A DNA stretch of 64,000 nucleotides from Ferruginibacter sp. (GTDB lineage: Bacteria > Bacteroidota > Bacteroidia > Chitinophagales > Chitinophagaceae): the NCBI GenBank assembly GCA_025963635.1, contig JAOQAK010000061.1, positions 186,001-250,000 on the forward strand. Direction: 5' to 3'. This document shows positions 43,940 through 53,709 of this stretch, piece after piece (within the stretch, counting starts at the first letter, position 1; the number at the start of each line of letters is the position of its first letter). Made by a program: the position numbers and the translations under genes. The notes beneath the pieces are model-generated. The model made no database searches. It was not told where the DNA came from and saw only the letters and a program-made list of their open reading frames with translations.

Positions 43940-46900
43940 ATGAGCCAAAACCCTTTTTTTAAAACAACACTTCTCGTGTTTACAGCGATCGCTTGTTTTA
44001 CCATTAATATCATTGCTCAAAATACCATCCCTCCCTACGGCAAAAACTATCAAATTACAGAATCCAGGAAAATGGCATTTCAATCCGGAGAAAACAAACA
44101 TAACCTCCAGAAAAATACCAGGGATCTTCAACGGCCACTAAGCGTTCTGGATAGCTGCACTACAAACTTATATAGGCTCATCCTCGGCGCACCGGGTTTG
44201 TCGGAGAAAGTAAATGACGTAACCGTTCTGCAAAACGACGAGGTACTCCTTGCGGGAAGTATTGAATTAACGGCTACCAACAAGGATGGCTTGATTGCTA
44301 AAATAAGCAATACCGGAATAGTTTTATGGTATCGGCACTATGGCAATAACGGCTATAATGAGTGGATCAATAAAATAAAACAAACCTCTGATGGAGGGTC
44401 AATCGCCATCGGCACCTCAGAAGACAATACCACGCTTGAAAGAAGAATATTAATACTAAAATTAAGCGCCGATGGCCTAGTCGAATGGTCGAATATGATT
44501 TCGGTTACGCAAAATTTCTTATGGACTGAAGGCATCGATGTTATTGAAACGACCGGAAAAAGCTATGCCTTTACCGGCGATAATAAGTTTTCTGTTATTT
44601 ATGGAAGGCTTGCCCGCAATGGCGCAATTACCTGGAATAAAAGCGTAAAATTAGGTGATGAGCAATATGCGCTCAGCATAATGGAAGACTACAACGGATG
44701 GTTTATCGGCACAACTGGTAAAGATTCCGGCTATAGTGTAATGAATGTTTTTAAGGTTGATAGCAGCGATGGAAATTTGATCTGGAACGATAAGCTGGGC
44801 GGTCCTTCACAGTTCCGGCATTATATCGCCCATGGCGTGGAAATAGCCAATCTGAGGCCAAGGATCACCGGTATCTACCGCGATGATAACAGCGCCCCCT
44901 GGCGTCTTTTTCGTGGAACCGTAAATACGTCAGGCGATATGGAACCCATCGAAACTTATACGTTAGGCGTGCCAATAGATAGCACAGCTTTTACCGCCCT
45001 GACGCCGTGGACGGAAGAGATCGGATTTAGCAACACTGCAGGTTCGTCCGACATATACATGTTTAAAGATGTAGTTGATGCGCCTGTACGATGGCGATAT
45101 CACTACGATGATATTCATCCAAAAAAATTAAGCGCTCTTGAAAGAACATTGGATGGCGGTTTTCTAATGGTTGGAAATCAAATAGAAAATAATACTGCTG
45201 CAACGGACATTTTCGTTTATAAAGCGGACAGCGCTGGTTTAATGCCTTCCTGCCCCGGCACTGCGTTTTCCGTCACCTCCGTCAAGAATGAAATGGCTCA
45301 GCCGTATGCAAAAGCATTTAACGAGAACGTGGTAAATAATCTTTCGGTACTCACTATTCCGATAAATTCAGATCTGCTCAAAGTCGATTCACTTTATACC
45401 TGTAAAGAGATATATTGTCCGCAATCCGTACCCGCCGATACCTGCCTGCAAACTTTTAATAAAACTTATCGCAGCTCCTCTTTTTGCGACCTGATATATA
45501 ACTTATCCGAAACAAAAGATCATAGCCTGCTGGCTGCCGGGGTAATGAGGGATGATCCAACTGACCCAACTACAGAAAGAGGCACCCTAACGAAGTTTGA
45601 TAAAAGCGGCAATATTCTTATTAAAAAGAAAGCCGCTCTTTACCGAACTTATTACACGGATCTGTTTAGAATGATGGATTCAGCTTATTTGGTTCCCTCT
45701 TTGCAAAATGGCAAATTATTGTTAACGAAGATTGACCTGCAGTTAAATGAAATATGGTCAACATCTTACCAGTTGGGCGATACAAAATTTGGTTATGATG
45801 GTGTTGTACAAACCAGCGATAGCAGCATTTATATGATCGTTGAATACGATCATCCATATCCACCCTTTTTAATGTTATTAAAATTTACAAAAAATGGCAC
45901 CCTGGTGTGGCAGAAAAATTATGCAGCTAACAATGCTTTTGCCGGGTTTCACCACGGGAAAATGTTGGTGATGAATGATAATATTTATTTCTGTACCAAA
46001 ACCGGGGACAATGATATATATCCTGCCCAGGTGATAATAAGATTTGATAAGGATAATGGCAATATTACCTGGATGAAGAATCTTAGTAACAAAGACTATA
46101 TCCTTAATTCAAATGATGTTTTCGTGGGCAGCGGAAACAAATTGATTATCGGTGGTAATGTATCCTCTGCTTCCCCCGGAACTTTAAGTAAAGCGATAAT
46201 CGTTCGACTGGATGAAAATGGTACGATTGAAAAAACGAAAGTGTTTTCTTCACCCCTGGAGATGGATCGGTTTAATTCGGTATCAATCAAATTTGGGGGA
46301 GATATCTTGTTGGGTTCAACTGAAATTGATTATTCTACAAATCCATATACATTTTACGAATGCCTCATTAGTCTTGATGCCGATTTCAATATTAAAAGCA
46401 GTATTAAATACCAGGTGCCTCCATCCAGCGCAGGAAGCCTTGTAACCGAGACTTTTGATAAGTCAATTTTAGAAATTGGCTGGAATTATTATGCTGAGGT
46501 ATATAACAATGATTTTTACATAAGGCGCTATTCGCCTGACGGGAAGCTGGGGACCTGCCCGGATCTTCCATTGATACTAAAAGATTCGCTGTTTACCCTG
46601 CATCCCACAACTATTACGATGAATACAAGCCGTGATTTCGTTATTACTCCGGGTAATGAATTTTTCCAAACAATTAGCTACGACTTAAATTTAAATAATA
46701 CCAGCTGTGGCTCGGCTAGTAATTGTAACTCAATTAAACTAGGAGGTAGCCAGAACATTTGTAACATCAGGGACACTGTTGCGTTTAGCACCGTAAGGAA
46801 TACTGGTTGCAATTCGCCCGTGTTTTTCAGCTTCGATTCTTCCTTCGGGAAAATAGTCAGCCAAACAGACTCCTCAATAAAAATTAAATTCAACAAACAG

Positions 46901-48340
46901 GGTAAATTATTTTTAACAGCGGAAATTACTGCAGGCTGTGAAATTAAAAAAGACAGCCTGGAACTTACTATTAATGTATCGCGGGATTCGCTTAGTCTTG
47001 GCCCCGACCTTCAGCTATGCGGCAGTACAACTTATACACTGAATGCTGCAAGCGGGTACAGAAAATATCGCTGGAACGATAACTCCACCGATTCACTTTT
47101 TACAGTTTCTTCCCCTGGATTATATTATGTAACTGTAGAGGATCTTTGCGGTAAAACGTTTTCCGATTCAGTTAAAGTGAGCCTTGCGCCACCTGTTCCG
47201 CTCTCGGCCGGCGCAGATACTTTTAAATGCAATAAGGACTCGATCACCCTTGTTGCAACCCCTGGTTTTACAAGCTATTCCTGGACGCCCGATCATCATA
47301 TTACCAATACCAAATCACAAACCGTAACGATCTATCCCACCACCACCACTACCTGGCACCTTGTAGCCGAAAAAAATCCGGGGTGCATTTCAAGGGATAC
47401 CATAACGATAACTGTGTACAACACTCCACCCATCTTCTTAGGGGCAGATACCAGTATATGTATGAGCAAGCCTGTTATACTCAATGGAGGCAATGGGTTC
47501 AACAGTTGGCAATGGAACAATGGTGACACTACGCAGCTTCGCTCCCTAGAAAAGCAGGGCACTTATTCTGTAAAAGCATATGACAAAAATGGCTGTTTTT
47601 CTACCGATACACTTAAAATTTTGACAGTATTTTCCAGCCCTGCTCTAAATTTAAATAAGGACAACCTGTTGTGCCAGGGTACAGTCAGGACACTTGACGC
47701 AGGTGCAGGATTTGCTGCTTACTTGTGGAATAACAACTCACGTGGCCGGTCACTCGAAATTCATGACATTGGAAAATATTGGGTAACAGTTACAGACCAC
47801 AACAGTTGTTCAAGTTCAGACACCACTGAAATAAAAACAATCGCAGCACTTCCAACTGATTTTACACCAAAAGACACGACCATCTGCACTTATCAAAGCA
47901 TATTCCTAAAGTCGCTTTTTTCATTCAATACTTATTTATGGTCGACTGGTAGCAACGCAAAAGGAATTGAGGTAACCACCCCGGGCACTTATTGGCTGCA
48001 GGTAACAGATAGCAACAGATGTTTAGCAAAAGCATTTATAGAGGTCACGACAAAAAAGTGCCCGGAAGCCATTTTTTTTCCGACCGCCTTTTCGCCCAAC
48101 AATAACAATCTTAATGATAGTTATCGGCCAACAATATTTGGAGCGCCGACCAATTACCGGTTCACAATTTTTAACCGGTATGGTGAAAAGATTTTTGAAT
48201 CCAATGATCCTTCCAAAAGCTGGAATGGAAAAGTAAAAGGCATTGATCAAAATTCAGGCGCGTTCATATGGATATGTACTTTTCAATTTTCAAATGGCGT
48301 GCTAAAAACTGAGAAGGGCTCATTTATTTTAATCCGGTGA
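43940..48340 (+). CDS. giant secreted protein with type IX type B sorting domain
   Basis: 1466 residues from ATG 43940 (M-S-Q-N-P-F-F-K-T-T-L-L-V-F), the start that gives a proper signal peptide ending at I-I-A-Q-N. Two long blocks of beta-propeller-like repeats (about 60-450 and 500-880), each with T-S-D-G-G-x-I/G-G-F-L-M-V motifs, are followed by at least five Ig/PKD-like repeats of G-A-D-T-x-x-C-x-x-x-x-x-L-x-A type (about 1000-1380). The C-terminal about 80 residues are a gliding-associated sorting domain: F-F-P-T-A-F-S-P-N-N-N-N-L-N-D then F-T-I-F-N-R-Y-G-E-K-I-F. It would be exported by the type IX system to the surface or medium. Confidence 0.88.
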   Translation: MSQNPFFKTTLLVFTAIACFTINIIAQNTIPPYGKNYQITESRKMAFQSGENKHNLQKNTRDLQRPLSVLDSCTTNLYRLILGAPGLSEKVNDVTVLQNDEVLLAGSIELTATNKDGLIAKISNTGIVLWYRHYGNNGYNEWINKIKQTSDGGSIAIGTSEDNTTLERRILILKLSADGLVEWSNMISVTQNFLWTEGIDVIETTGKSYAFTGDNKFSVIYGRLARNGAITWNKSVKLGDEQYALSIMEDYNGWFIGTTGKDSGYSVMNVFKVDSSDGNLIWNDKLGGPSQFRHYIAHGVEIANLRPRITGIYRDDNSAPWRLFRGTVNTSGDMEPIETYTLGVPIDSTAFTALTPWTEEIGFSNTAGSSDIYMFKDVVDAPVRWRYHYDDIHPKKLSALERTLDGGFLMVGNQIENNTAATDIFVYKADSAGLMPSCPGTAFSVTSVKNEMAQPYAKAFNENVVNNLSVLTIPINSDLLKVDSLYTCKEIYCPQSVPADTCLQTFNKTYRSSSFCDLIYNLSETKDHSLLAAGVMRDDPTDPTTERGTLTKFDKSGNILIKKKAALYRTYYTDLFRMMDSAYLVPSLQNGKLLLTKIDLQLNEIWSTSYQLGDTKFGYDGVVQTSDSSIYMIVEYDHPYPPFLMLLKFTKNGTLVWQKNYAANNAFAGFHHGKMLVMNDNIYFCTKTGDNDIYPAQVIIRFDKDNGNITWMKNLSNKDYILNSNDVFVGSGNKLIIGGNVSSASPGTLSKAIIVRLDENGTIEKTKVFSSPLEMDRFNSVSIKFGGDILLGSTEIDYSTNPYTFYECLISLDADFNIKSSIKYQVPPSSAGSLVTETFDKSILEIGWNYYAEVYNNDFYIRRYSPDGKLGTCPDLPLILKDSLFTLHPTTITMNTSRDFVITPGNEFFQTISYDLNLNNTSCGSASNCNSIKLGGSQNICNIRDTVAFSTVRNTGCNSPVFFSFDSSFGKIVSQTDSSIKIKFNKQGKLFLTAEITAGCEIKKDSLELTINVSRDSLSLGPDLQLCGSTTYTLNAASGYRKYRWNDNSTDSLFTVSSPGLYYVTVEDLCGKTFSDSVKVSLAPPVPLSAGADTFKCNKDSITLVATPGFTSYSWTPDHHITNTKSQTVTIYPTTTTTWHLVAEKNPGCISRDTITITVYNTPPIFLGADTSICMSKPVILNGGNGFNSWQWNNGDTTQLRSLEKQGTYSVKAYDKNGCFSTDTLKILTVFSSPALNLNKDNLLCQGTVRTLDAGAGFAAYLWNNNSRGRSLEIHDIGKYWVTVTDHNSCSSSDTTEIKTIAALPTDFTPKDTTICTYQSIFLKSLFSFNTYLWSTGSNAKGIEVTTPGTYWLQVTDSNRCLAKAFIEVTTKKCPEAIFFPTAFSPNNNNLNDSYRPTIFGAPTNYRFTIFNRYGEKIFESNDPSKSWNGKVKGIDQNSGAFIWICTFQFSNGVLKTEKGSFILIR

Positions 48341-48587
48341 TACTCACTTCTTCCTTCTGTTGCTTTCTATTGATGATGTAAAATCGATCAGTGCATTCAG
48401 TAATTAGCACATCTGCTTTTTTGTGGGGCGATAGCCACATTATTTGCGGTTTTTCCTCCACATGCGGGCTTCATTATTGTTTATTTGCTTTTACTTTTTT
48501 CAAATACTTGCTAATCTTCCGGGCAACCATGAGGTATTTCAGATTGTAATAGTATGCTGATTGCATGATTTGTGAAACCCTGTGAAA

Positions 48588-48677
48588 TTGGCACAGTATT
48601 TACATTATAACATTTTGGTTTTTCATAGGATATTGGATTTTAAAGCGGGGCTAGATTTCTATCTTGGCCCCTTTTTT
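48588..48677 (+). ncRNA. candidate small RNA: sigma54-like promoter plus terminator
   Basis: TTGGCACAGTATTTACA at 48588-48604 has the GG and the spacing of a -24/-12 sigma54 promoter, with AC in place of the -12 GC. 40-odd bases on, a GGGGC / GCCCC hairpin (48647-48671) is followed by six T, a good terminator. The transcript would be about 60-70 nt with no open frame of note. A second hairpin (48680-48697, GCCCCT / AGGGGC) lies just beyond. The rest of the 690-base gap (48341-49030) shows nothing recognisable. Confidence 0.35.
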
Positions 48678-49030
48678 ATGCCCCTACATTTAGGGGCGAA
48701 CGATCTCTTTTAAGGCTTAAGACGGCTGTTTATATCTGGGCTGAGACGCCTGATTATAGAAGAAATTAGTGATTCCAACGGAAGCGTTCACAGGTGTTTT
48801 GCCAGAACTTTTTATCATTCCATTGTTACTGCCAAAGTGTAGATAGGCTTAAGATTTTAGTCACAAGAAGCTTTCTTTGAAACGTAAACAATGCTAAAAC
48901 ACAAATTGGAATCATATCTAAAGATCCCTTTAAAAGGTTCCTTTAGACATGCTTCTAAATTCATTCGTTTTACCAGAAAAACAATTCAAGCAGTCAGCGT
49001 ATTGCCGTTATCGTTTCATTTTGTTTTATG

Positions 49031-49579
49031 CTAATCAAACATCCCCTTTACTTTATCCATAATTCCTCCGCCGCCGGAAAACATTGTTTTCAAATCCTGG
49101 AGATCAACATCGCCGTCTCTGTCTTTGTCGAATTTGCCTCCACCAAATTTATTTAATAGTGCCTGCACATCCATTCGGCCTGTTTTCCCGCCACTGAGCT
49201 TATTAAATATGTCCTGGATATTAAAACTGCTATCAGAAGGGTCCGCAGTTTTGCTGGCTAATTGATCCATCGTTGCAGGTACCACCCTGGATGCAGCATC
49301 CTGCGCTGCTGTTTCATCCAACCCTACATTTCTTTGCAGGTCATTGGCATAATTATCCGTTGCTTCTTTTACAATATCCTGAGAAGTTGCCCCGCCTCCT
49401 TTAAAAAAATTAAGTACCTCACTGATCCGTCCACCTGCAAGCGCATTTTGCAAAGTGGATATGATCGAAGTTCCGGCTGTTTGAACCGCCTGCTCATTTC
49501 TTTCATTGGGAATTGCGTTGTTATTGAGTATTGCGTTGCCAGAATTCTGACGGATGAGATTCATTAAATTATCCAACAT
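49031..49579 (-). CDS. DUF937-like protein with C-terminal EF-hand-like loop
   Basis: 182 residues. The N-terminal 130 are helical, with Gln/Asn/Ala-rich linkers, in the style of DUF937/YidB proteins. Near residues 152-164 there is D-K-D-R-D-G-D-V-D-L-Q-D-L, a calcium-binding EF-hand-type loop (D-x-D-x-D-G-x-x-D), followed by a Gly-rich stretch and a basic helix. No signal peptide. The function is not known. It is transcribed toward the candidate small RNA and lies 67 bases downstream of the dodecin gene on the same strand. Confidence 0.7.
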   Translation of the reverse strand: MLDNLMNLIRQNSGNAILNNNAIPNERNEQAVQTAGTSIISTLQNALAGGRISEVLNFFKGGGATSQDIVKEATDNYANDLQRNVGLDETAAQDAASRVVPATMDQLASKTADPSDSSFNIQDIFNKLSGGKTGRMDVQALLNKFGGGKFDKDRDGDVDLQDLKTMFSGGGGIMDKVKGMFD

Positions 49580-49646
49580 AAAGATTGCGTTTAAAAATTA
49601 AATAATTATTAAGTTAACCTGCAGATGGGAACAAATCTTGTTTCGT

Positions 49647-49850
49647 TCACCCATCTACCCTGAAAGACACCTTGCAAATAACCTCATAAGAACTCAGCTT
49701 ACCATCTTTTACATGTACCTTAAAATCCTTTACATAAATAGAATCAATGTTGTGAATTGTTTTAGAAACTTCCTCCAGGCAATTTTTAATGGCGTCATCA
49801 AAACTCGTTTCTGATGATGCAATCACTTCGATAATTTTTACAATTGGCAT
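49647..49850 (-). CDS. dodecin family flavin-binding protein
   Basis: 67 residues, the normal dodecin size. Sequence pattern: V-K-I-I-E-V-I-A-S-S-E-T-S-F-D-D-A-I near the start, then E-V-S-K-T-I-H-N-I-D-S-I-Y-V-K-D-F-K-V-H-V-K-D-G-K, and a closing strand V-I-C-K-V-S-F-R-V. Dodecins form hollow twelve-subunit shells that store or buffer flavin. The usual flavin-stacking Trp is not evident in this copy (a Tyr, or His, occupies the region), so binding may differ or the family member may be of the CoA/calcium-type branch. Confidence 0.85.
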   Translation of the reverse strand: MPIVKIIEVIASSETSFDDAIKNCLEEVSKTIHNIDSIYVKDFKVHVKDGKLSSYEVICKVSFRVDG

Positions 49851-49950
49851 AATATATGTTTTTAAATGAAAGGATTTATTAAGTGCAATTCTTTTGCCAG
49901 TAAATCATCCATAGCCTTTAAATAAATTTTAATCATTAAAAAAGTCAAAT

Positions 49951-50313
49951 ATGAAAAAAACAAATGCTGTTGGATGTGTTTTATGTATTCTTACATTACT
50001 TTTTACAACATCCGCTATTGTTTCCTGTAAAGGAAAAGACAAGAAAAGTACCGAAACAACTGTTACCAATACAGTCACGGATACACCGGCCACCACTACT
50101 CCTACTCCACCAGTGACTATTTCGGGAGATGATGAATTAAGACGGGGTGTAACCGATGCAACGAAAGATTATCCCAATGTAAAAGCGGCGGTAGCTGATA
50201 GCGTGATAACCTTGACCGGGGAAATTAAAAGGGCCGATTGGCAGAAACTTAATCCCACACTCAATTCACTACATCCAAAACGTGTTAACAGCGCCAATTT
50301 AACTATAAAATAA
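49951..50313 (+). CDS. BON-domain lipoprotein
   Basis: 120 residues. A lipoprotein signal peptide ends at A-I-V-S-C with the acylated Cys near residue 26, then a Lys/Thr/Pro-rich linker. The C-terminal 70 form a BON domain (V-K-A-A-V-A-D-S-V-I-T-L-T-G-E-I-K-R), a small alpha/beta module thought to attach to phospholipid. It is expected at the inner face of the outer membrane. The gene is 11 bases before a second BON-like gene, forming a two-gene unit. Confidence 0.82.
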   Translation: MKKTNAVGCVLCILTLLFTTSAIVSCKGKDKKSTETTVTNTVTDTPATTTPTPPVTISGDDELRRGVTDATKDYPNVKAAVADSVITLTGEIKRADWQKLNPTLNSLHPKRVNSANLTIK

Positions 50314-50324
50314 AAACGAATAGT

Positions 50325-50741
50325 ATGTCACTACAGGATAAATATAAAACACTTATCGACACGGCAAACCAGTCGGGTGTTTCAGGATTACAGGTAAGAG
50401 AACAAAATAATGTGTTGTATATTGACGGCAGCGCTCCTTCAGCAGCAGTAAAAGATAAGTTATGGAGTATTTATAACCAGATAGACCCTGATTATAAAAG
50501 TGGCGATGTGGTAATAAATGTAAATGCAACTGCGGCTTCAGGCTCTAAAGCTGTGGTATCCACTAATTCCGGGAATTTAAATATCAGGAAGGGCCCTGGC
50601 ACGGACCAGGAAATTATCGGTAAAGCTGCGCACGGAGAAAGTGTCACCATACTCAGCGAAGCAAATGATCAATGGAGCCTTATTAAAAATGCAAAGGGTG
50701 ATGAAGGATATGTATATAAGCAATACCTCACCGCTCAATAG
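50325..50741 (+). CDS. BON-like plus SH3b domain protein
   Basis: 138 residues, no signal peptide visible. An N-terminal BON-like half (V-S-G-L-Q-V-R-E-Q-N-N-V-L-Y-I-D-G-S-A, 20-70) is followed by a bacterial SH3 domain (L-N-I-R-K-G-P-G-T-D-Q-E-I-I-G, W-S-L-I-K-N, G-Y-V-Y-K-Q-Y, about 80-136). SH3b domains bind cell-wall or protein ligands. Together with the preceding lipoprotein it probably contributes to envelope structure or stress response. Related single proteins carry LysM instead of SH3b. Confidence 0.78.
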   Translation: MSLQDKYKTLIDTANQSGVSGLQVREQNNVLYIDGSAPSAAVKDKLWSIYNQIDPDYKSGDVVINVNATAASGSKAVVSTNSGNLNIRKGPGTDQEIIGKAAHGESVTILSEANDQWSLIKNAKGDEGYVYKQYLTAQ

Positions 50742-50799
50742 GTTGTATTGTGTGTGTGAAATTGCACTTTAGATAAATATTATACAACAAAGATTTTTT

Positions 50800-50833
50800 A
50801 AAAAGCTTCTGCATAGCACGGAAGCTTTTTTTG
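50800..50833 (+). terminator. intrinsic terminator of the BON/SH3 pair
   Basis: AAAAAGCTTC pairs with GAAGCTTTTT around an 11-base loop, then more T. It lies about 60 bases after the stop at 50741. The rest of the gap to 51187 holds no gene that I can support. Confidence 0.85.
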
Positions 50834-51187
50834 TAGCTATCCTAATCGCATGAGTGCTTATTGTTTACTATCCACAGAATGTTTTGTAAGACGTAAAAAG
50901 GAAGTTGGTAAAGTGTCAAGCGATTCAACTCGTAAAACTTGTAAGAATAAACGAAGTTAAATTATTTCACCAGCATGCTTCTTTTCCTGCAAGCTTATTG
51001 TTCCAACAACTTTACGTAGAATTTTTTAATCGTAGCGTATTTATGAGAACAACTTTTCCCATTTACCCACAACTTCCGTTAAGAAAACTTGTGGCATAAA
51101 AATTATACCTCTTTTTAATAACATTCACCTTACGTTTAATATTTTACGGATACACGACTGCAGGTATCTGCAACAATAAATCTATCT

Positions 51188-51613
51188 ATGAAAAAAGGCG
51201 GGCCCGTAATCATAATTGAAGACGACTTTGATGACCAGGAGTTGCTGCGTGAAATATTTAAGCGGTTGAATTATGGAAATGAACTAATATTTTTCAGTGA
51301 TGGTGAACAGGCGCTTGATTTTTTATATTCCACCACCGTTAAGCCTTTTATTATCTTATCTGATATCAATATTCCCAGGATTGATGGCATGGCCTTGCGG
51401 GAAAGGATCAATTCGGATGACCAGTTAAAATTCAAGTGTATTCCATACTTATTCTATTCCACTGCAGCCAACCCCAACCAGGTATTTACTGCGTATAGTT
51501 TATCCGTACAGGGGTTTTTTCAAAAGGGATATTCATTCACCGAATTGGAGAAAACAATTTCTATTATTATGCAGTACTGGGAGCGTTGCGTTGCACCCAA
51601 TAAGGTAACCTGA
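51188..51613 (+). CDS. single-domain response regulator
   Basis: 141 residues, a lone receiver domain. Acidic pair E-D-D near residue 12, phosphoacceptor Asp in I-L-S-D-I-N-I-P near residue 58, Ser/Thr in Y-S-T near 92, and Lys in F-Q-K-G near 115. There is no output domain, as in CheY- or Rcp1-like regulators of hybrid kinases. The cognate kinase is not in this neighbourhood. Confidence 0.9.
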   Translation: MKKGGPVIIIEDDFDDQELLREIFKRLNYGNELIFFSDGEQALDFLYSTTVKPFIILSDINIPRIDGMALRERINSDDQLKFKCIPYLFYSTAANPNQVFTAYSLSVQGFFQKGYSFTELEKTISIIMQYWERCVAPNKVT

Positions 51614-51630
51614 TGCGATCCAGGAAACAT

Positions 51631-51816
51631 TTATTTCTTGAAGTCTGCCTCTGACCGGTCGAGGCGATGAAAGAGTTCCCAACCGGTATCTCCCAGCCAA
51701 AAAAAAGGTTTCCCTTCTTTCAAAAGAAAACGCTTGTTACTGCTAATGCTGAATTGGGCAAAACTATCCATTGTTGCCACTGATAACATTAGCAATAGTA
51801 TTACTCGCTTCATCAT
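51631..51816 (-). pseudogene. N-terminal relic of a secreted glycoside hydrolase
   Basis: 61 residues: a signal peptide [20 protein letters not shown], then [28 protein letters not shown], the typical opening of DUF4038/apiosidase-type TIM-barrel hydrolases. The frame stops after [12 protein letters not shown] at a stop codon, right at the response regulator gene. The expected about 400 further residues are absent, so this is a truncated copy. Confidence 0.75.
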
Positions 51817-51908
51817 TGATTTAAATTATAGAGTATCTAAATATTTACCTGGCTTAATAGACAAATAATTGCCCGGGCAACACAGCAGCACCAAACATCG
51901 TTGTGTCA

Positions 51909-52037
51909 CTAACTGTGGGAGCGATGAATAATGAATATTTTCATCGCCACCCTTGTATTGTCCCCTACCGGAATAATCTTTTTTGCATTACATCCCGCGG
52001 CAAGTAATAGTGGCAAAAACCAACGGAGATATTTTAT
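51909..52037 (-). pseudogene. N-terminal relic of a lipoprotein
   Basis: A minus-strand frame begins at an ATA where ATG is expected: K-Y-L-R-W-F-L-P-L-L-L-A-A-G-C-N-A-K-K, a lipobox with Cys near residue 15, then about 25 residues ending at TAG. No continuation is seen. The rest of 51817-52424, about 600 bases, shows only a short signal-peptide-like frame at 52350-52395 and no supported gene. Confidence 0.4.
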
Positions 52038-52424
52038 TGTATAAAATGATATTTGATCAGGCATTGAGGATTTTTTTCAAATGTTCGAAAAACTGCTGAT
52101 CTGGGCTATGGCTAGCGAGTGGACATTAACGAATCGTTTATAGCAGGAGCGCCTGGCAGCAATCAATTGACAAGATACTTTTTTTAACTAAAATTTGAAT
52201 TCTTGTAATATGACAAGATGCGGACTTTATAGTCCGGGTAAAGCGATGTCTTTAAACCTGATAGCGATATGCTGAGCAGTTACTTCCAGGCCAGGAATTT
52301 TGCCGGCACAAAGGAATTCATCACCCTGCTTTAAAATAAATTTATTGCTATGAAAATACTCCTTTCTTTATTGCGGGCAACCTTTTTCAGCTAACTTCAT
52401 TCTTCACAGAAGTATCTTAAACGA

Positions 52425-53672
52425 ATGATTTTTACAAAAGTGTGTATCATAGGTGCCGGCCCGGCAGGGGCAGCCGCGGCATTACAGTTAAATAAAGATG
52501 GGATTGATTGTATCGTAGTTGACAAAGCCATATTTCCAAGAGACAAGGTTTGCGGAGATGGATTAAGCGGTAAGGTAATCACGGCATTAAAACGAATCGA
52601 CCCGGAAATCGCCGACCGTTTACAAAGCGCTGCATTTAAATTGGATAGTTATGGGGTGAGCTTTGTTTCGCCGGGGCGTCATCAGCTGGAGGTAGGTTTC
52701 CGGCCGGATTTTGATAAAAACAATGTTGCTCACAAAGAAGTGCCGATTGGCTATGTATGCAAACGCATTGACTTCGATCATTTTCTTGTGCAGGAGATGA
52801 AGCAATGCAAACATATCGAGGTAATGGAAGGGATAAAAATTGAAAAATACACATTGGAAGCCGATGGTTATTTAGTGAGCGGCAGCAATGGTTTTGAGGT
52901 AAAGGCGGAGTTGATTATCATTGCCAATGGGGCACATTCTTCTTTTACGAAAGATGTAGCGGGCATCCATATGGAACCTGCTCATTATTTAGCGGGTATA
53001 CGGGCCTATTATAAAAATGTAAGTGGCACCAGCACGGATGGTTTTATTGAACTGCATTTTCTTAAAAAAATGCTGCCTGGGTATTTCTGGATATTTCCGC
53101 TTCCAAACGGTGAAGCCAATGTAGGTGTGGGCCTGCTGTCAGAAGTAGTAAGCCGTAAAAAAGTAAACCTGAAAAAAGAATTGCAGGATATCATTCAAAA
53201 TGACCCGGTAATTAAAGAACGTTTTAAAAACGCTGAATTGATGGGCAGTGTGGATGGATACGGTCTGCCGTTGGGAAGCAAAAAACGAACCCTTTCCGGA
53301 GAACGCTATATGCTTACCGGCGATGCCGCTTTTTTGATAGACCCCTTTACGGGAGAAGGGATTGGCAATGCTTTCTATTCAGGCCGTATGGCTGCTCAGC
53401 AGGCATCTTTGGCGATCCAGGCAAATGATTATACTGCAACCGGACTGGCCCGTTACGACTCAGAAATAGATAGGGTGTTGGGATCAGAATTACGCCTCAG
53501 CCACCGGCTGCAAAAATTAAATAAGTATCCATGGCTGTTCAATATGCTTTTCAAAATAGGTACCAGTAATAAACAGGTAAAAGAATTGCTGTCGTGTATG
53601 TTTTATGAAGTGGATGTGCGTAAAAAACTTACCAAACCTTCCTTCTATTTAAAGTTATTGTTCAACCGGTAA
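52425..53672 (+). CDS. FAD-dependent geranylgeranyl-reductase-type oxidoreductase
   Basis: 415 residues. Rossmann FAD motif C-I-I-G-A-G-P-A-G-A-A-A-A near residues 7-19, R-D-K-V-C-G-D-G-L-S-G near 39-49 (a Cys-containing loop characteristic of the geranylgeranyl reductase family), and the second FAD motif L-T-G-D-A-A-F-L-I-D-P-F-T-G-E-G-I-G-N-A near 297-316. Soluble. The substrate is likely an isoprenoid or quinone. It is followed after 37 bases by a HAD hydrolase, so the pair may be an operon. Confidence 0.85.
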   Translation: MIFTKVCIIGAGPAGAAAALQLNKDGIDCIVVDKAIFPRDKVCGDGLSGKVITALKRIDPEIADRLQSAAFKLDSYGVSFVSPGRHQLEVGFRPDFDKNNVAHKEVPIGYVCKRIDFDHFLVQEMKQCKHIEVMEGIKIEKYTLEADGYLVSGSNGFEVKAELIIIANGAHSSFTKDVAGIHMEPAHYLAGIRAYYKNVSGTSTDGFIELHFLKKMLPGYFWIFPLPNGEANVGVGLLSEVVSRKKVNLKKELQDIIQNDPVIKERFKNAELMGSVDGYGLPLGSKKRTLSGERYMLTGDAAFLIDPFTGEGIGNAFYSGRMAAQQASLAIQANDYTATGLARYDSEIDRVLGSELRLSHRLQKLNKYPWLFNMLFKIGTSNKQVKELLSCMFYEVDVRKKLTKPSFYLKLLFNR

Positions 53673-53709
53673 TCGCCGTTTTGGGAAAACCGCCTTATTT
53701 TCGTTGTAT

